Shown here: positions 21,620 through 34,024 of the stretch, one piece after another
How the letters are laid out: every line of letters begins with the position of its first letter
Position numbering within the stretch: the first letter of the stretch is position 1
Origin: Prostheceraeus crozeri
Taxonomy: Eukaryota; Platyhelminthes; Polycladida; Euryleptidae
NCBI GenBank assembly: GCA_907163375.1
Contig: CAJQUW010007051.1
Span: forward strand, 434,001-498,000
DNA: 64,000 nt
Direction of reading: 5' to 3'
Notes under the pieces: model-generated
Told to the model about the DNA's origin: nothing
The model's database searches: none
What the model saw: only the letters and a program-made list of their open reading frames with translations
Position numbers and translations under genes: made by a program

Positions 21620-23022
21620 TGCACATTCGAATATGCCAGCAAAATACTTATAAACATAGAGAGGATTCTGGAAAAGCGACTGAGAGAGCTTGTGGACATC
21701 GATCAGATGCAGTCCGGCTTTGTTCCGGGAAAGAGTTCTTCAGACGCCATGTTCATTTTAAGGCAAATTCAAGAGAAGTATATGGCCTAAGAAAAAGATC
21801 CCTTCATTGCTTTCGTGGGTCTGGAGAAAGCTTTTGATCGAATACCAAGAGAGGTGGTTAGCTGGTCTCCTCGAAGCGCTGTAGTTCTGGAGTGGCTGGT
21901 AATGTAACTACAAACAAGCTCGCGCATTTATCAGGACACGAGTAGGTGAAACTGAAAGTTTCCGCGTGAACGTAGGGGTACATCAGGGATATTTCCTCAG
22001 CCCTCTTCTGTTCGCCATTGTTGTGGATCAGGTGACGAATGGCGCGCGTGTTGGTCTATGCTGATGACCTAGTGTTGATAGATACCTCAGTTGAAGTTGT
22101 CCTCTTGGAAAACAAGTTTGGCATCAAAAGGAATGAGAGTCAACGCTGACAAGGCGAAGATCTTGGCGCCATGCAAGTTACCTTTAGCAGAGTTTGGAGA
22201 GTGGCCATGCGGTGTTGCAGACAAGGGATGGGCTTGAATTCCATCAAGTGCGGCGTGTGCGACCACTGGCTCCACAAACGATGTAGTGGTGTGACGGGAA
22301 TTTTAAACGCAGCTGCGTCTCATTTTGTGTGCCCGAGGTGTTCGGGACGGCCTGAGGTATGCACTCCGAGTGAGTTTGATGAGCTAAGTGTGGGTGGTGA
22401 CCGTTTCAGCTCAGTTAAGTCCTTCTGTTACCTTGGTGATGTGTTGAGTGCCGCAGGTGGATCCAACCTGGCAATGAATTCGATAGTAAGGTGTGGATGG
22501 AAGAAGTTCCATGAACTTGCACCGCTCCTGACATCCAAAGCTCCCACCTTGAAAATGAAAGGCCAGGTGTATTCTGTTTGTGCCCGTAGCGCTATGATGT
22601 ACGGGAGTTCGACATGTGCCATGGAAAGTGATCAGATCATGAAGATTGATAGAAAAGGCCATGGTGAGAAGAATGTGCGGTGTGAGGCTGGCCGATGGAC
22701 TCAGGAATGAAGACCTAAGAAAGAAGATACACCTGGAATGTATTTAAGAAGAAGACTGTGGTGGTGTGGCCACATTCTGAGAAGAGATGAGAATTACTGG
22801 ACGAAAATATCTTTCCAGTTGGTGGTTGAAGCAGAAGGCCGAGAGGAAGACCAAGGAAAACATGGTCGCAAGTCGTCTCCGAGGATCTTCACACTCTGGA
22901 TCTGAATCCACCGATGCTCTACGATCGACAGGAGTGGATGCACGCCATCAGAAGGCAGCAACCGTCTGACCCCGTTCAACGTGGACAAGGACGAAAAGCG
23001 GTGAAGTAAGTGAGTAAGTATA
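21620..23022 (+). pseudogene. RTE-like LINE fragment: reverse transcriptase with zinc finger
   Basis: A 5'-truncated non-LTR element. It starts inside the reverse transcriptase (ILEKRLRELVDIDQMQSGF, then AFVGLEKAFDRIP). After frameshifts the catalytic YADD is still readable at 22057-22068. Downstream, the frame 22171-22710 encodes a zinc finger (CGVCDHWLHKRCSG, FVCPRCSGRP) followed by the thumb-like segment SSVKSFCYLGDVLSAAGG and KGQVYSVCARSAMMYG. This order is typical of a group of LINEs common in marine and other invertebrates. The element ends in a GAAGTAAGTGAGTAAGT tandem tail at about 23002-23018. Stops and at least four frame changes make it nonfunctional. It is sense to aconitase. Confidence 0.85.
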
Positions 23023-25966
23023 CATTCAACTTGTTGACGTAATCTAAACTTAGGTAAATTAAATTCCCTACTAGGAATGTGCCGACGACTGCTAATGAAA
23101 TGATTGAATATTGTGTTGTTTTTTCCTTCTTGCATCTAGGCTCTATTTTATTATATTACCTGCTTCCTCCATCACTGATAATGAGAAATTTTGACTTGAA
23201 GCATGATTGATCCTCAAAATGAATTCTAGTCAGTCTTGCTCAGGATGAAACTGACATTTTGGACTATTTTGTGAAAACGTAAGGCCATGTTTTTGAATAA
23301 AAAAATTCCCCACTGCAATACTAATTTTTTATATGAAATGTCCATGTCTGCACGTTCGTTGCCTACATGTGGTATTAGTTCGTTCAGATTGCCTGCTTTA
23401 GAGTAAAGTAATATAGATTATCTATCAACGAAGTTTTTTTATAGATACCAAATACAGATTATCTGGCATGCAGAAATTCAGTTTAGCCCCTTAGTTTTAT
23501 TTGTGAATAATTATTTATACATGGTGTCAGGAAAGTCACACAAGTGAGATCAATAATTCATTATTTCACTTACTTGCGTGACATTGCGGACACCATTTCT
23601 TGCTTGCATGTAAAGAATATGTTACGCATCAAACAAAAGCACCTTTGTCTTTCACATTTTTCTTGAGTTTGCTGTGTTTGTGTGCTACCTTTACCGTCTG
23701 GCTTGTATGTAGCATTTGACGAGCTCCGCATTGATGGCATCATGCCAGAAATGAAATTTTGACCTTGGCGTATTGCGATCAGTATCATCGCGTCGAAGGT
23801 GAGCAAGAAATATCGCGCGCTTATTTGTTTACGATACATAGCTCTGTTACCCTCTGCCGTGCGAGTCAAAGGAAGCGGACTACGTGGTGTACAATCTCTA
23901 TGTTTTATTTCTGGCTGTTTATCTGAGACAGTTTCAGTTGTGATTGCAGGGTTGCGACTCGTCTAGTTTATGGAGTTTCTTATTGCGGAATTTTTGTTGA
24001 TAATTTGCGCTTCTTGCTTATTTTTTATACCACTATTGCACCTGGGTTTGGGGCAGTCATCGAGTCAGTTGATAATACATCTTAAAATGTTTTTAGTACT
24101 TTCAATTGATGGGCTTGAATCAGGCGCACGTTCTAGAATTTCGCACTCTACCATGCGAAATTGAAGATTTGTCGAACATTTATTATGATCTGATCGAAGT
24201 TTCAAAGCTCGTCCCTTGGAAAATTTCCGCCCCGAGGTTTTCTGCTTCCCTGTTGAATTTAATAGTCCTGTTAGAACTTAATTCAGTTTATTATAGGCGT
24301 CCGTTATTTTCTTATTCTACATGCATCTGGAAGTTCCATTCTACATGCATTTCTTCTCTAAGCATAATCTTTTCGTCTTGCTAATTTGTTGTTCCGTACT
24401 GACTTGAAGAATCTTTCCGTTGCACAGTACAACTCTAACTTGCTGCATGGGTGCATTTTTGAATGTATGAAACATAAAAGCTTTATGAAATACAAACTTT
24501 CTATACATCAACGTCTGAACTTTGATATGCACTCATATCACATAGTGAATGATGAGGTTTAATTTTTCATGTTTGTGTTCCCTGGTGCATTTATTATCAT
24601 TTAGATATTTGAATATTTCATGTCTTTACTGTTTACATGTTTACAATTTATCACGGCTCATGCTACACCTGGGAGTCCTGGAAAGATCAGGGGATATCCA
24701 CCATGAACCACATGTTATTCCCTTGTCGTTAGTAAGTGCCAACTAGTAATAGAATTGTTTGTGTGCCGATGTGAGATTTTTAGGAGGACGCTGTTATCTG
24801 TTTTATGAACAATTCCAAAATTGGCAACCATAGTGCTTCAGAGGACTTGTTTTCTTTAGTGGATTTTAGTATTTCTCATACGTGGAGATTTACTCATAAA
24901 ATTTTGACTTTGTGATGGGTTTTCAACAGCAATGTACGATTTTTATAGACTAGCATGCATTCTGCATTAAGCACATTCCGTCTACTCACTTGTTTGGATT
25001 ATGATAAATGTTTGTTTTTTTTTTCTTTAGCTACTTGAACTTCATCAATCCCCACCTGCATTGTATGAATTGCAGCATTGGATGGTTTTCCCCGGTTTAG
25101 CAAATATGGTAAAAGCCGTCCTGGTAAAAAACTATAAAATGGAAAAACAGGTCAAAACTCTGATTGTGATATTTGATAACTAGAATAAAATTTAGCAGAT
25201 ACGAGTATAACTATATATGGTGTGCCTGTAATAAGAGCGAAATCTCAAGATTTTTAATTATTTGATGCGGAATCTGCAATCGGCGGGTTTTCTCCTATCT
25301 GAGCAGGGATCGTAATTTTCGTTTTTTCGTCTTTTCCGTTATTTTTGCGAAGTTGGTCTAATGTAATTATTTCAAAATTAAGCATTCAAACCCCGGTTTT
25401 CCCGATTTTCCGTTTTTTTCTTGGGTGAATTGCGATGAAAATGTACCTTTTGAAATTCTCATTTACTTGATTCACTCATTATGAAACGCATGATATAAAG
25501 ATAAAGCATAATTAGGTAGACATGTAGCATCTAGCAATTGAAGAGAAATTTTATCATCCATCATCAACTTATAAGTAATAAAACAACTGCAATAGCGTAT
25601 TTCTTGTATAACACCCCAATTGCATTGAAGACATTGCATATTGTTATATACAATTTTTCATCAATTACCTATTTCTGTCTTCATCATAACTAATTCAAAC
25701 CTGACTAACTTGCTTCTTGCAAAACATTCATTCTAAAATTATTCGGTGCATTCGACTGACGAGAACAGAAAGTGATTAGCTTCATCAAGAAAGACATGAT
25801 CATGCCTTGTGCATTAGTCACGTAAAACTGAAAAATCAAATTTGTTTATGGTCAATCACTGACAACAGGAGACGAAAGCAGGATTTAAGCTACTGTAGGA
25901 TGTGATGTCTCAGTTCGATGATTCAACAGCCAGCATGGAAACACAGCCCCGTATCGTGTGAATATA
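23023..25966. other. Intron 3 stretch, mostly featureless
   Basis: No coding similarity recognised. It contains one short MITE-like repeat (25304-25436). Sequence rich in TTTTCCC and GGTAAAA near 25085-25150 has a loose counterpart at 29000-29070, beyond the pogo-like element. This hints that the element landed in an older repeat. Confidence 0.4.
25304..25436 (+). repeat. MITE-like repeat, copy 1
   Basis: A 133-bp segment starting CAGGGATCG and ending GGGTGAATTGCGAT. It is clearly related along its length to 60956-61080 in the same orientation. The shared words are GGGATCG, TTTTGCGAA, GGTCTAAT or AGTCTAAT, TTTCAAA, GCATTCAAAC and GGGTGAATTGCGAT. The ends are short inverted repeats, better preserved in the other copy. 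The CAGGG start suggests a hAT-mobilised non-autonomous element. Confidence 0.7.
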
Positions 25967-26352
25967 CCGTGAAATGGGGTGACTTTGCCACTTTTTTAAC
26001 TTGCCGCGTATGGTTCTAAAAGACATCAAGTTATTTATTCATGTTCTTTTGTCCGTAGCATGGGTATATAGTCGTACTTTTGTGATATGTAGTCATCGGA
26101 TTAATTAAGCTTGTATTTCTATGTTTTTTTAAAAGAATGTTGGGTGGCAAAGTCACCCCGCGTTTTGGGGTGACATTGCCACTTCAAAATTTTTCAATGT
26201 GAACCTTACATGGAGCAGAATTAAAACGCTGGAAATGATCTAAACTATTTATTAACAAAATAAACAGCCAACAAGGCTTACAAAAACACGTTTATGACAC
26301 GTCGTACAGCTCAAAGAATTACTTAGCAATCAGCTCAAGCTCAGGGTCATCC

Positions 26353-26838
26353 TCATTCGTCGCACAATTCAGAGAATTTCTTATCGATCAGTTCAAATTC
26401 AGCCTCGTTCAGTTGATAAGAGACGTTTCTGGTGGAAGAAGACGATGCTGGTTGAAATGGTATGTTGGCCAGACGGTGGAGTACTTCAGTTGCCTTTACA
26501 GTTTGTCGGTCAATCTTTGATGGCCATTTGAATCTGTAATTGATGAAAAGTGAAACACCTGACAATGATTTTTTCTAAGAGCTTCCCTGTTCCGCGACAG
26601 ATTTTGCATGAAAATCACTTGCAGATTCCCGCTTTCAGCATCAACTTGCTCAACTTGACCAATATACCATTGATCATACACAAATGCAATCCAATCATTT
26701 GTTTGGAATGATGTTCCGACATCATGATCTACCAAGGAGCTAAGGAAAGCAAAAACTGGAACCTGTTTGTTGACTTGGCCTAAAGGAGATTCATTTAATT
26801 CCCTAGTACAGTAATGTTGAATCATCAGTTTTTAATCT
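26353..26838 (-). pseudogene. C-terminal exon of the pogo-like transposase
   Basis: The frame from 26825 (VNKQVPVFAFLSSLVDHDVG, then NDWIAFVYDQWYIGQVEQVD) and an overlapping second frame (26353-26565, FKWPSKIDRQ, ending NEAEFELIDKKFSELCDE) together resemble the acidic C-terminal region found in some pogo-like transposases. A one-base shift near 26550 separates them. It lies inside the same TIRs and on the same strand as the catalytic part. It is therefore read as the last exon of one gene, not as a separate gene. Confidence 0.6.
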
Positions 26839-26839
26839 G

Positions 26840-28413
26840 AAATCATGGAAATTTATTAAGTTCTAGGCGATTATTGTCGAAAACTATCAGACTACAGCCT
26901 ATGAGATTATTGAGAACATCATTGTGCCATAGTGCAAAATAGAACACAAAAGGATACTCGTCTCTGAATCTGATTCGTTTTCACTTGATGAACTGCTTTC
27001 CGACTGACTTTCCCCAGATGAGATTGAACTAATTTCAGGAGCAGTATTTTGTCTTAGCTCAGCAGAAGAAACTGATTTCCCTGGAAGGACATCCAGTCGC
27101 TTGCGTTTCGGTTTGACGTTTTCCTTGTCATCAACAGTTTTTCTTTGACCATATCGACTTGTCTGGAGCTATTCAAGCAATGTATCACTTATTGACTCGT
27201 TGAGGGAAGTGCTATCTGAAGTATTATGGTCGTTGTTCGGGATCTTTTGGAGGACAAGCTCGGGATTGAAGGGAGCGATGCCGCAAGCCTTGAAACCAGC
27301 TTTGAGATTCGACTCTGAATTGATTTGGTCGCAGAGACTTTTTAAAAGTCCAGGGAACTTCGACTTTACAAGACCGGCTGACTGAGGGTTCTTGATTCTG
27401 TGTTCCTCTAAAATAGATCTCCATTTCTTTTTGAGTGGTGCGAAAAATGACACATCTAAAGGCTGCAGCAAGTGTGTAGAATTTGCTGTAAGCAATACAA
27501 ATCTTATTTGCATCTCTTTGCATGATTCTATAAGTGACAGTGACAGATGTGAACTGAGATTGTCGCCAACTATAACTTTGGTTCCTTCAAGTCTTCGAGC
27601 CCAGGGAAGAACAATCCTTGTAAACCATTCTTCAAAGTTTGCCGCATCAAACCACCCGGTCTTCGTTCTTCCGAATCGCGCTCCAGGAGGACCGCCCTCG
27701 GTCCAAGATTGCCATAAATGAGTAGCTTTGTAGACTACATATGGTGGCAGTAATTGTCCAGATGCCGACCAAGCGAACATGATGGAAATGGAGCCTTTGC
27801 TGGAGTTAATTATGCGTTCAGGGTATTTGCAGCCTCTTCTGAACAACATTTTCTTCGTACCCGGATCATCAGAGCAATTGGCTTCATCATAATTAAGAAT
27901 GTTGCTAGGGGGAGCATCCTTCAATGATCGCTACAGATGCGAAAAGTACTCTTCTACTTGTTCTCGTCCAACTTTGGCTCTGGCCCGTTTGACGTTTTGA
28001 CATCTTCTTTCTCTCAAATCTTTCTTGTGTCTCGTCAAGAATGTTTTTGCCCAATCGATTCCAGGCAAATTGCTTTGAAAGCAATGGATTTTTCGTCCAT
28101 AATGATCCAGGTAGTTCTTTGCAATCATGCGAATATCTAGCAAATCAAGTGGCATGCCAAATTCCGCGCATTTGAGAATATGTAGCACAAGCGAATCTTC
28201 TTCTTCCTGTGTAAATATTGTTTGTCCCCCAACTTTCTTGATGTGGCGTCCCTTGACTTTGTTTGTCAAAGTTCTTCGCGGAATGCTGAACCGCTGAGCT
28301 ACCGGCTTCACTTTCTGGCCGCTATTTACTGCTTCAATTGCTTTATTTAAAGTTTCGAGGCTGTAGTCGACGTATCGACGAGCACCCAGTTTTCGCTTGT
28401 ATTGTCTGGGCAT
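26840..28413 (-). pseudogene. Pogo-like transposase with in-frame stops
   Basis: Reads from 28413. The N-terminal helix-turn-helix (SLETLNKAIEAVNSGQKVKPVAQRF) is followed by a CENPB-like segment (FGMPLDLLDIRMIAKNYL). A TAG at 27931-27933 separates it from the catalytic part, in the same frame. That part carries the acidic residues NYDEANCSDDPG, VIVGDNLSSHLS and LLQPLDVSFFAPLKKKW. A second stop at 27169-27171 is followed in frame by a basic/acidic tail (RKTVDDKENVKPKRKRLDV, then a Ser/Glu-rich run) to about 26965. A GTATCC donor and a TTTCAG acceptor near 26839 could define an intron before the last exon. Two stops in an otherwise well-preserved frame indicate recent decay. Confidence 0.88.
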
Positions 28414-28942
28414 CGTCAGCTGAAAGGTAATGTACCGATGGATGCAAAATTATACCGAAAAGAAAAAGATAGAATAAGTCATAGACAATTGCATGAAATA
28501 GAAAAGATAGAATAATATTGTGCTGATGTTTCATTCATTGCTTGCAAAACTGGTTGGGGTGACTTTGCCATCGATTTTTTATATGCATGCACAAATGTTC
28601 TAACTATCCTAATCATGTGAAATGGCAACTATGTATATTGCAGCGACAGATTATTCATATCCGAAAAAGGGTACTTGTCCCAAAAATAGTGCACCAGATG
28701 GAAGTTTAAGAGCGACATTTCCCGCTCTTTTTTCATCGATACAGAGAAAGAGGATTATTGGACACACTCACCACTGTCTTCATAATTTCAGCGGTTTGAT
28801 TAAGTAAATTAATAAACAGACTCGTGCTTAGTTGCGCTAGATAGTCATCATTTTCTTTCCTTTCAGTATAATAAATAATACATCTGTATTTTTTATAAAA
28901 TGGCAAAGTCACCCCGTGTGGCAAAGTCACCCCATTTCACGG

Positions 28943-30453
28943 TACGCATATTGTTTAGCAATGAATGTCAACAACAATGCAAGTTTCCCATTTACCCTTA
29001 CATTTGCCATTTTTATCCGGTATTTACCAGTGTTTCCCATCTGCCCTGGTAAAAACTAATTTTCCCACAAAATTGCCAACTCTGATGAATAGTCAAGTTG
29101 AAATCAATTTACAGTTTGTCGGAATCCTATGGACATAAAAATACGTATACTGTACAATTCTTGCGCCTTTTTACGCAATAGTTGCAGGACTGCAAAGTCA
29201 CTTTGAAAAAATATTCAAGGCATGCGTAGTTGCCAGAAAAATGACATTGGGGCCTTAAAATATTACTGATTATTGCTCAATATTCGGACTTGCTCCATGT
29301 ATCAAGTTGTTGTAAGATCAGGCCTCAAAAACCTCCTGTTTTTTTCAATTATTCCTATTTTTAGGAATCCCTCTTATGCTTCCTATGTTCTCGATTAATA
29401 TCTCTTAGTTTCAAGATTTCCCCCATTTCTCCTTTTTTCAGAATTTATCAAATTTATCGCACTTCGTTGATGTCTAGTGAGAGATAAATATTCGAGCTAT
29501 GCAATGCGTTTTCTGTTCACCGATCCAGTTATTTTGGGAAATTCACCAATCTACTCCATCCGGCGGAGTGAGAGATTTGCCTTGATCATTAGATGGTCGA
29601 CGTTCCGCTTCTACTTTTTGGACATGAAATTCTTTAGTTTATTCCATCTGGGCAGAGTGACTCTTACTTTGATACAACGCAATCTTGTGTTTTCATCTAC
29701 CCACATATTACATATCTTGCCGAATACACATCTTCAGCAAAACAAGAAGTTAAGAAGCTTCAATAATGTGAAGATCAAAATAACTTTTAAAATGGTCTCT
29801 GTCGTATGAAAACATGGAAAAGTAAAGTCAAAACATTTCACTACATCTTGATCATCAAGAGTAATTATCAAACGACTTCGAAAATCTGCCATTGTTATTG
29901 ATATAATAATAATGGCATTCTTCAATTTAAGTCCTTTAAATGCCGATTTTCGAGAAGTGAATTAGCCTCCGTTGTAATCTAGAATTGTAAATATAATTCA
30001 AAATTGTGTTCTTGGATGCATGTTGTCAAAGTCTGCATATAAAAGTATAGCATATAGCAGATATTACGTAATTAGCATCATTTACAAGCGAATACAGAAA
30101 AACGTAAAATGTTAGCAGTGTTTAAGCTATCTATCTGACATTCCGTGATCTAATCAATCACATCGTCATCGTTCAACTAAAAGGTTCATCTCCAGCCTGA
30201 AAACGCTGTATTGTTCTGATAAGCTGCTCCGTTGATGACGTGGAAATTTTCAGAGTATTTGAAACACGTTTTAACATTAAATGGCTTCAATAACAAGAAG
30301 CAAAGCTTCTCTAAACTCATATATCGTTCATTACAAAGCTGTAAAATAGACAGATGTAAAGCTAGAATTTTCGTCAGACGTTGGCGAGTTGTAAGCTCCA
30401 GTTTTTTTAAATCCTATAAACCATCATTTTTGCTGATGTGCGATAGCTGATAC
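28943..30453. other. Intron 3 stretch with no gene
   Basis: AT-rich. Short open frames only (up to 110 aa at 29477-29809), with no recognisable domain. Confidence 0.45.
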
Positions 30454-33400
30454 AGGCCTGTGATTACTCCTCAAATTCCTCAGATTCCTCAAATTTGTTT
30501 ATTACTCCTCAAATCCTCAAAAATTACTCAAATGTAGCTTAACTATGAGCAATTCCTCAAATACGACACACTACAGACTAAATGTCGGATAATGTATTGT
30601 TTTTTGACGAATGGCGATGATATGTAAACTTCCAAACAAGAAGCTAAGATATAGCCCTGTAACATGTACCCTACATCCATGCTGCTAATCATGAATCACT
30701 CACGATTTATTACTTTTCTTTTTCTTCTTTTATGATTTATAACTTAATAATTTTTCTCTCACACACAGGTAGGTTTTTAGATTAGCGTAATCCCGCTGTG
30801 CTAGCTAGATCTGATATTTTGATTGGAAACAGACCTGTCCTTTTATCATCTGAATGGGCAGACTGTTAAATAGAATCTTTTCAATATATAACTGATAAAC
30901 ATAATTTTGAAAAGAGCGATTTACTCACCAATTCATTCCACATGAGGAGAGGAGAACCATTGCTTGTCCTTCTAGTAAGTATTTTTAAATTTCTAGACAT
31001 TTTAGGATATAATGATTTTCTTTTAGCCATGTCATATTTAGCATATCAAAAATTAACCAGTTGAAGTTATTGTCTGTCGAACTCACTCATTAAATGCTTT
31101 CACGCATTTAATGAGTGAAACACTGCGATCAACCAACAGAAATTGCATATTTGAACACTGCAATTTTTTACTTCTAACTTCTGAGAAGTAAAAGACAGTA
31201 AAGAGAGTAACATGCCTTTGAACACTGGCTTAAACATCTTTGCTGCCCAACTCATCAGATTCGCTAGGATTTCATCTGATGCTTCCGCCTTCATATCAAG
31301 AGCTAAGGGCATTTTTGATATCTTTAAAGGACGGGGTTATAAGAATAATTTGCTGGTTAATTCTTGCATTAAGTCCTTCTCCAAGAATAGGTTCCTCGTT
31401 TTTAAGTTTGGTTGTTTTTCGCCCCGCCAGATGCCATCCATCATTGGCATGTTGGGCTAAGATAACCTCTTCTAGTTTCAAGTGCGTCCTTTTGTCCTAA
31501 TATACTAAAAATTTATTTTCGGTTAGGTTCTGCTATGTTTCCTCAGGCTTGGAGAGACCTTCCATATCGTACATTCGATATGGTTGGCCTGGCCCCGCCA
31601 TGTGGTATAGGTTGGAGGTTAGGGGCCGAAACCTTGCTTCATGCAGCCACATGGTTCCTCCCTGATGACTCCATACATAGCAAACTTAATTTTGGTTTTT
31701 TAGGTTTCTAATTTTCACCTTTTGTTAATTTTAGTTAGCTTCTCGTCAGGTCCATGACGAACTCTTGTTACAGTTCTTATTTGATAAAAATTAAATCGTT
31801 TATAAGTATAAATTTTTTTCCCTTACCGTCTTCAGTTGAGTAGACTTGCCTTTATACGTATTTCAGTACCTGCTCTATACTAGAGTGTTACTCTATGTTG
31901 TCAGTATTAATTTATATTCATTCGTTCACGACTTTTAATTACCTAATTATTTACAAGATTCTCCACTAGGGTAATTGTTTAACTTTAGCGTCTTCCGTTT
32001 CCTGGATCCTTCGAATTTTTTTGACCGTGTCGTGTCTTAATTTGATTCATAATATTGCTTAGAATTCCAACAATAAAATGCACATTCAATTATTTTCATT
32101 AATTATCTTGACCTTTTTCACAACCTTCTTTATATGTTTCTGCGACTATATGGCTGCTAAATGCATGCTTGCACTTCTTAAAGAACTTAACGATATCGAT
32201 CTTCCATATCCATTATATGATAACATATAGGTAGCCAGTGGCGAGGCCTTCGGCGCATCCACAAAAATTATTTACCAACATTTATAAAAATGAAAAGTGT
32301 CATCATTCATTTAAATTCGATAGCCTCTCGTGATAGCTGTGTACAGCTTTCCGTCTCAAAATCAGACGCTCAACCTCAAGAGTGAACAATTTTGCAGCAC
32401 GTGCTTGAAGCAAGGTAGACCAACACCTGATATAAAATTGAAAGTACTCACAGAGAAAGAAATAAGAAATACACAAGACATTTTAATGCATCAAAATTTC
32501 AAAACATGTGACTGGCTGACCGGCCGTGAGAAACACAAGAAACTGTTGGCCTTGCCTTCTTTTTTCTCGAGAAAATGTGGTCTGGACAGAGAGGGGATAT
32601 GGTGATCTCAGCTCCTTGAGTAAGGTGGTTAAGCAACATGAGCAATCACTTCTTATGTGCACTTTCACTTGACCTTAACAAATGTTCGGAAAATTGTTAT
32701 TAAAAATTCATCTTTTATGAAAATTAATGTTGTAACATAAAATTGCTTTGTATAGAAATGGTATTCCAATGCCGAGTGAAGGCCTATGGTCAGGGAGCAC
32801 GCGACGCCACTGTAGGTAGCCCAGCCCACTTGGATTTCAGTGCTCTTATCAACTGAAGCGTTTGTTTCACTCACTCTCTTCCATTTTATTTCCGCTGAAC
32901 ATGAACACATCTGACGGGGTAAAGCGGATGGTCCCTAAATTCAGTGTCTATCTGCCTCTTGGTCACTAGCGTGCGGGGTTGGAAGCGTATGAAGCTCTGC
33001 TATCTCATGAGTCCTTTTGCAGCTACATTTTCCATGGTCTGCCGACCGACATTTATCCTGGATGAATCATTCACTTTTAGATCGTTTTCATAATTTACTG
33101 AACACAGGTTGGTGTGAAACTAGTGCACACATTGCTTATCGTTGTATGTGAACTTAGATTAATTAAGACATTGAACCACATAGTACTGGGTTGGTAGATT
33201 TTCAACCTGGGTCTACTGCAAGATGTGGACGTCAATATCTCGGCGCAACTTCATGCGAATAGAGGTAATAATCTTTCACTCTTTGCCTGTATGAGACCAA
33301 CAACTCAACTGGCAAGCCTGTTCCCAACACTTGTTTTGTGTTGTATGAGAGAATTCATGTTCATTTGAATGTAGATCGGAGCGATATGATCTAGCGCTAA

Positions 33401-34024
33401 CAAGTAAACAAAACCCACCAAAACTTATGTAGCATAATGTAATATTGATAAATTAGTGTGTGATGTGGCGCATCCTTCATAATAAATTACTGACTTTTTT
33501 TAAGTCACAAGCATTCCGTCAACGATTTTAAGCTTTCTATACTTATGGGTTACTCTCCTCCCAAATTTGTCTAAAGTCCGCAAAAACTAATCGTTGCAAA
33601 GCCCCAGATGCATGTAGTTGAGGATATATCCTACATTCAAAAAATTACAGTGTACAAATCTGACAAACATCATTGAATTGGAGACGATAGCGTGAAGCAG
33701 AGCGAGATCAGCAGCTTGATCTGACATCCTCTGTTCGACATATTCTAAGCAGATAGAACTTGAGGTCAACAAATTAAATTCGTAACAACGCGGGAAATGA
33801 TTGTGACCAAGTCAGTATTCCTTTGCAATATACACAACTTCAAAAAGTGTAGTGTGGTCAACCCTTGGGTTACCTTCGTTGTGACTTTCGTGATTAGAAG
33901 TTTGGCCCAAAATCCGTGCTAAAATTTGCAGTTTTTCTTGCAATTATCATATTAGGCTCCGTTTCCATTCCTCAAATTTTTCACAAAATATCCTCAATTT
34001 TTTTCATATGCTAATCACAGGCCT
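30454..34024 (+). mobile_element. Degraded hAT-like element
   Basis: A perfect 13-bp inverted pair (AGGCCTGTGATTA at 30454-30466, TAATCACAGGCCT at 34012-34024) bounds 3.57 kb. The flanking octamers GCTGATAC and ACTGATAA share CTGATA (6 of 8), compatible with an old 8-bp hAT duplication. CCTCAAAT words cluster just inside both ends. A hAT-type zinc-finger remnant lies inside on the + strand. The exact terminal bases are uncertain: the right end may extend to CTG at 34028. Confidence 0.65.
32390..32672 (+). pseudogene. hAT transposase N-terminal (TTF/ZMYM1-like) zinc-finger remnant
   Basis: The first frame reads QGRPTPDIKLKVLTEKEIRN, then FKTCDWLTGREKHKK. After a one-base shift near 32540 the next frame reads NCWPCLLFSREN, VVWTERGYGDLSSLSKVV and KQHEQS. 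The W-L...CWPCLLF...GYGDLSSLSK...H order is that of the TTF-type zinc finger at the N-terminus of ZMYM1/ZBED5-type hAT transposases. No catalytic hAT domain was recognised in the rest of the element. Confidence 0.75.

Larger units (their letters stand above)
25967..28942 (-). mobile_element. Pogo-like DNA transposon with perfect TIRs
   Basis: A 2976-bp element with perfect 25-bp terminal inverted repeats (25967-25991 and 28918-28942) starting CCGTGAAATGGGGTGAC. TA dinucleotides flank both sides (25965-25966 and 28943-28944), the duplication expected for pogo/Tigger elements. Variants of GTGGCAAAGTCACCCC recur inside at 26144-26159, 26167-26182, 28556-28570 and 28901-28915, in both orientations and near both ends. 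They are likely transposase-binding repeats. The coding region is on the minus strand and broken by stops. Confidence 0.95.

Noticed and set aside
22171-22710. Host PHD-finger gene
   Set aside because: The finger lies between RT motifs and the LINE C-terminal region, so it belongs to the retrotransposon.
26525-26560. A 25-nt GT-AG intron in the pogo-like C-terminus
   Set aside because: GTGTTTC...TTACAG is present, but its removal does not restore the expected FKWPSK frame. A simple frameshift explains it.
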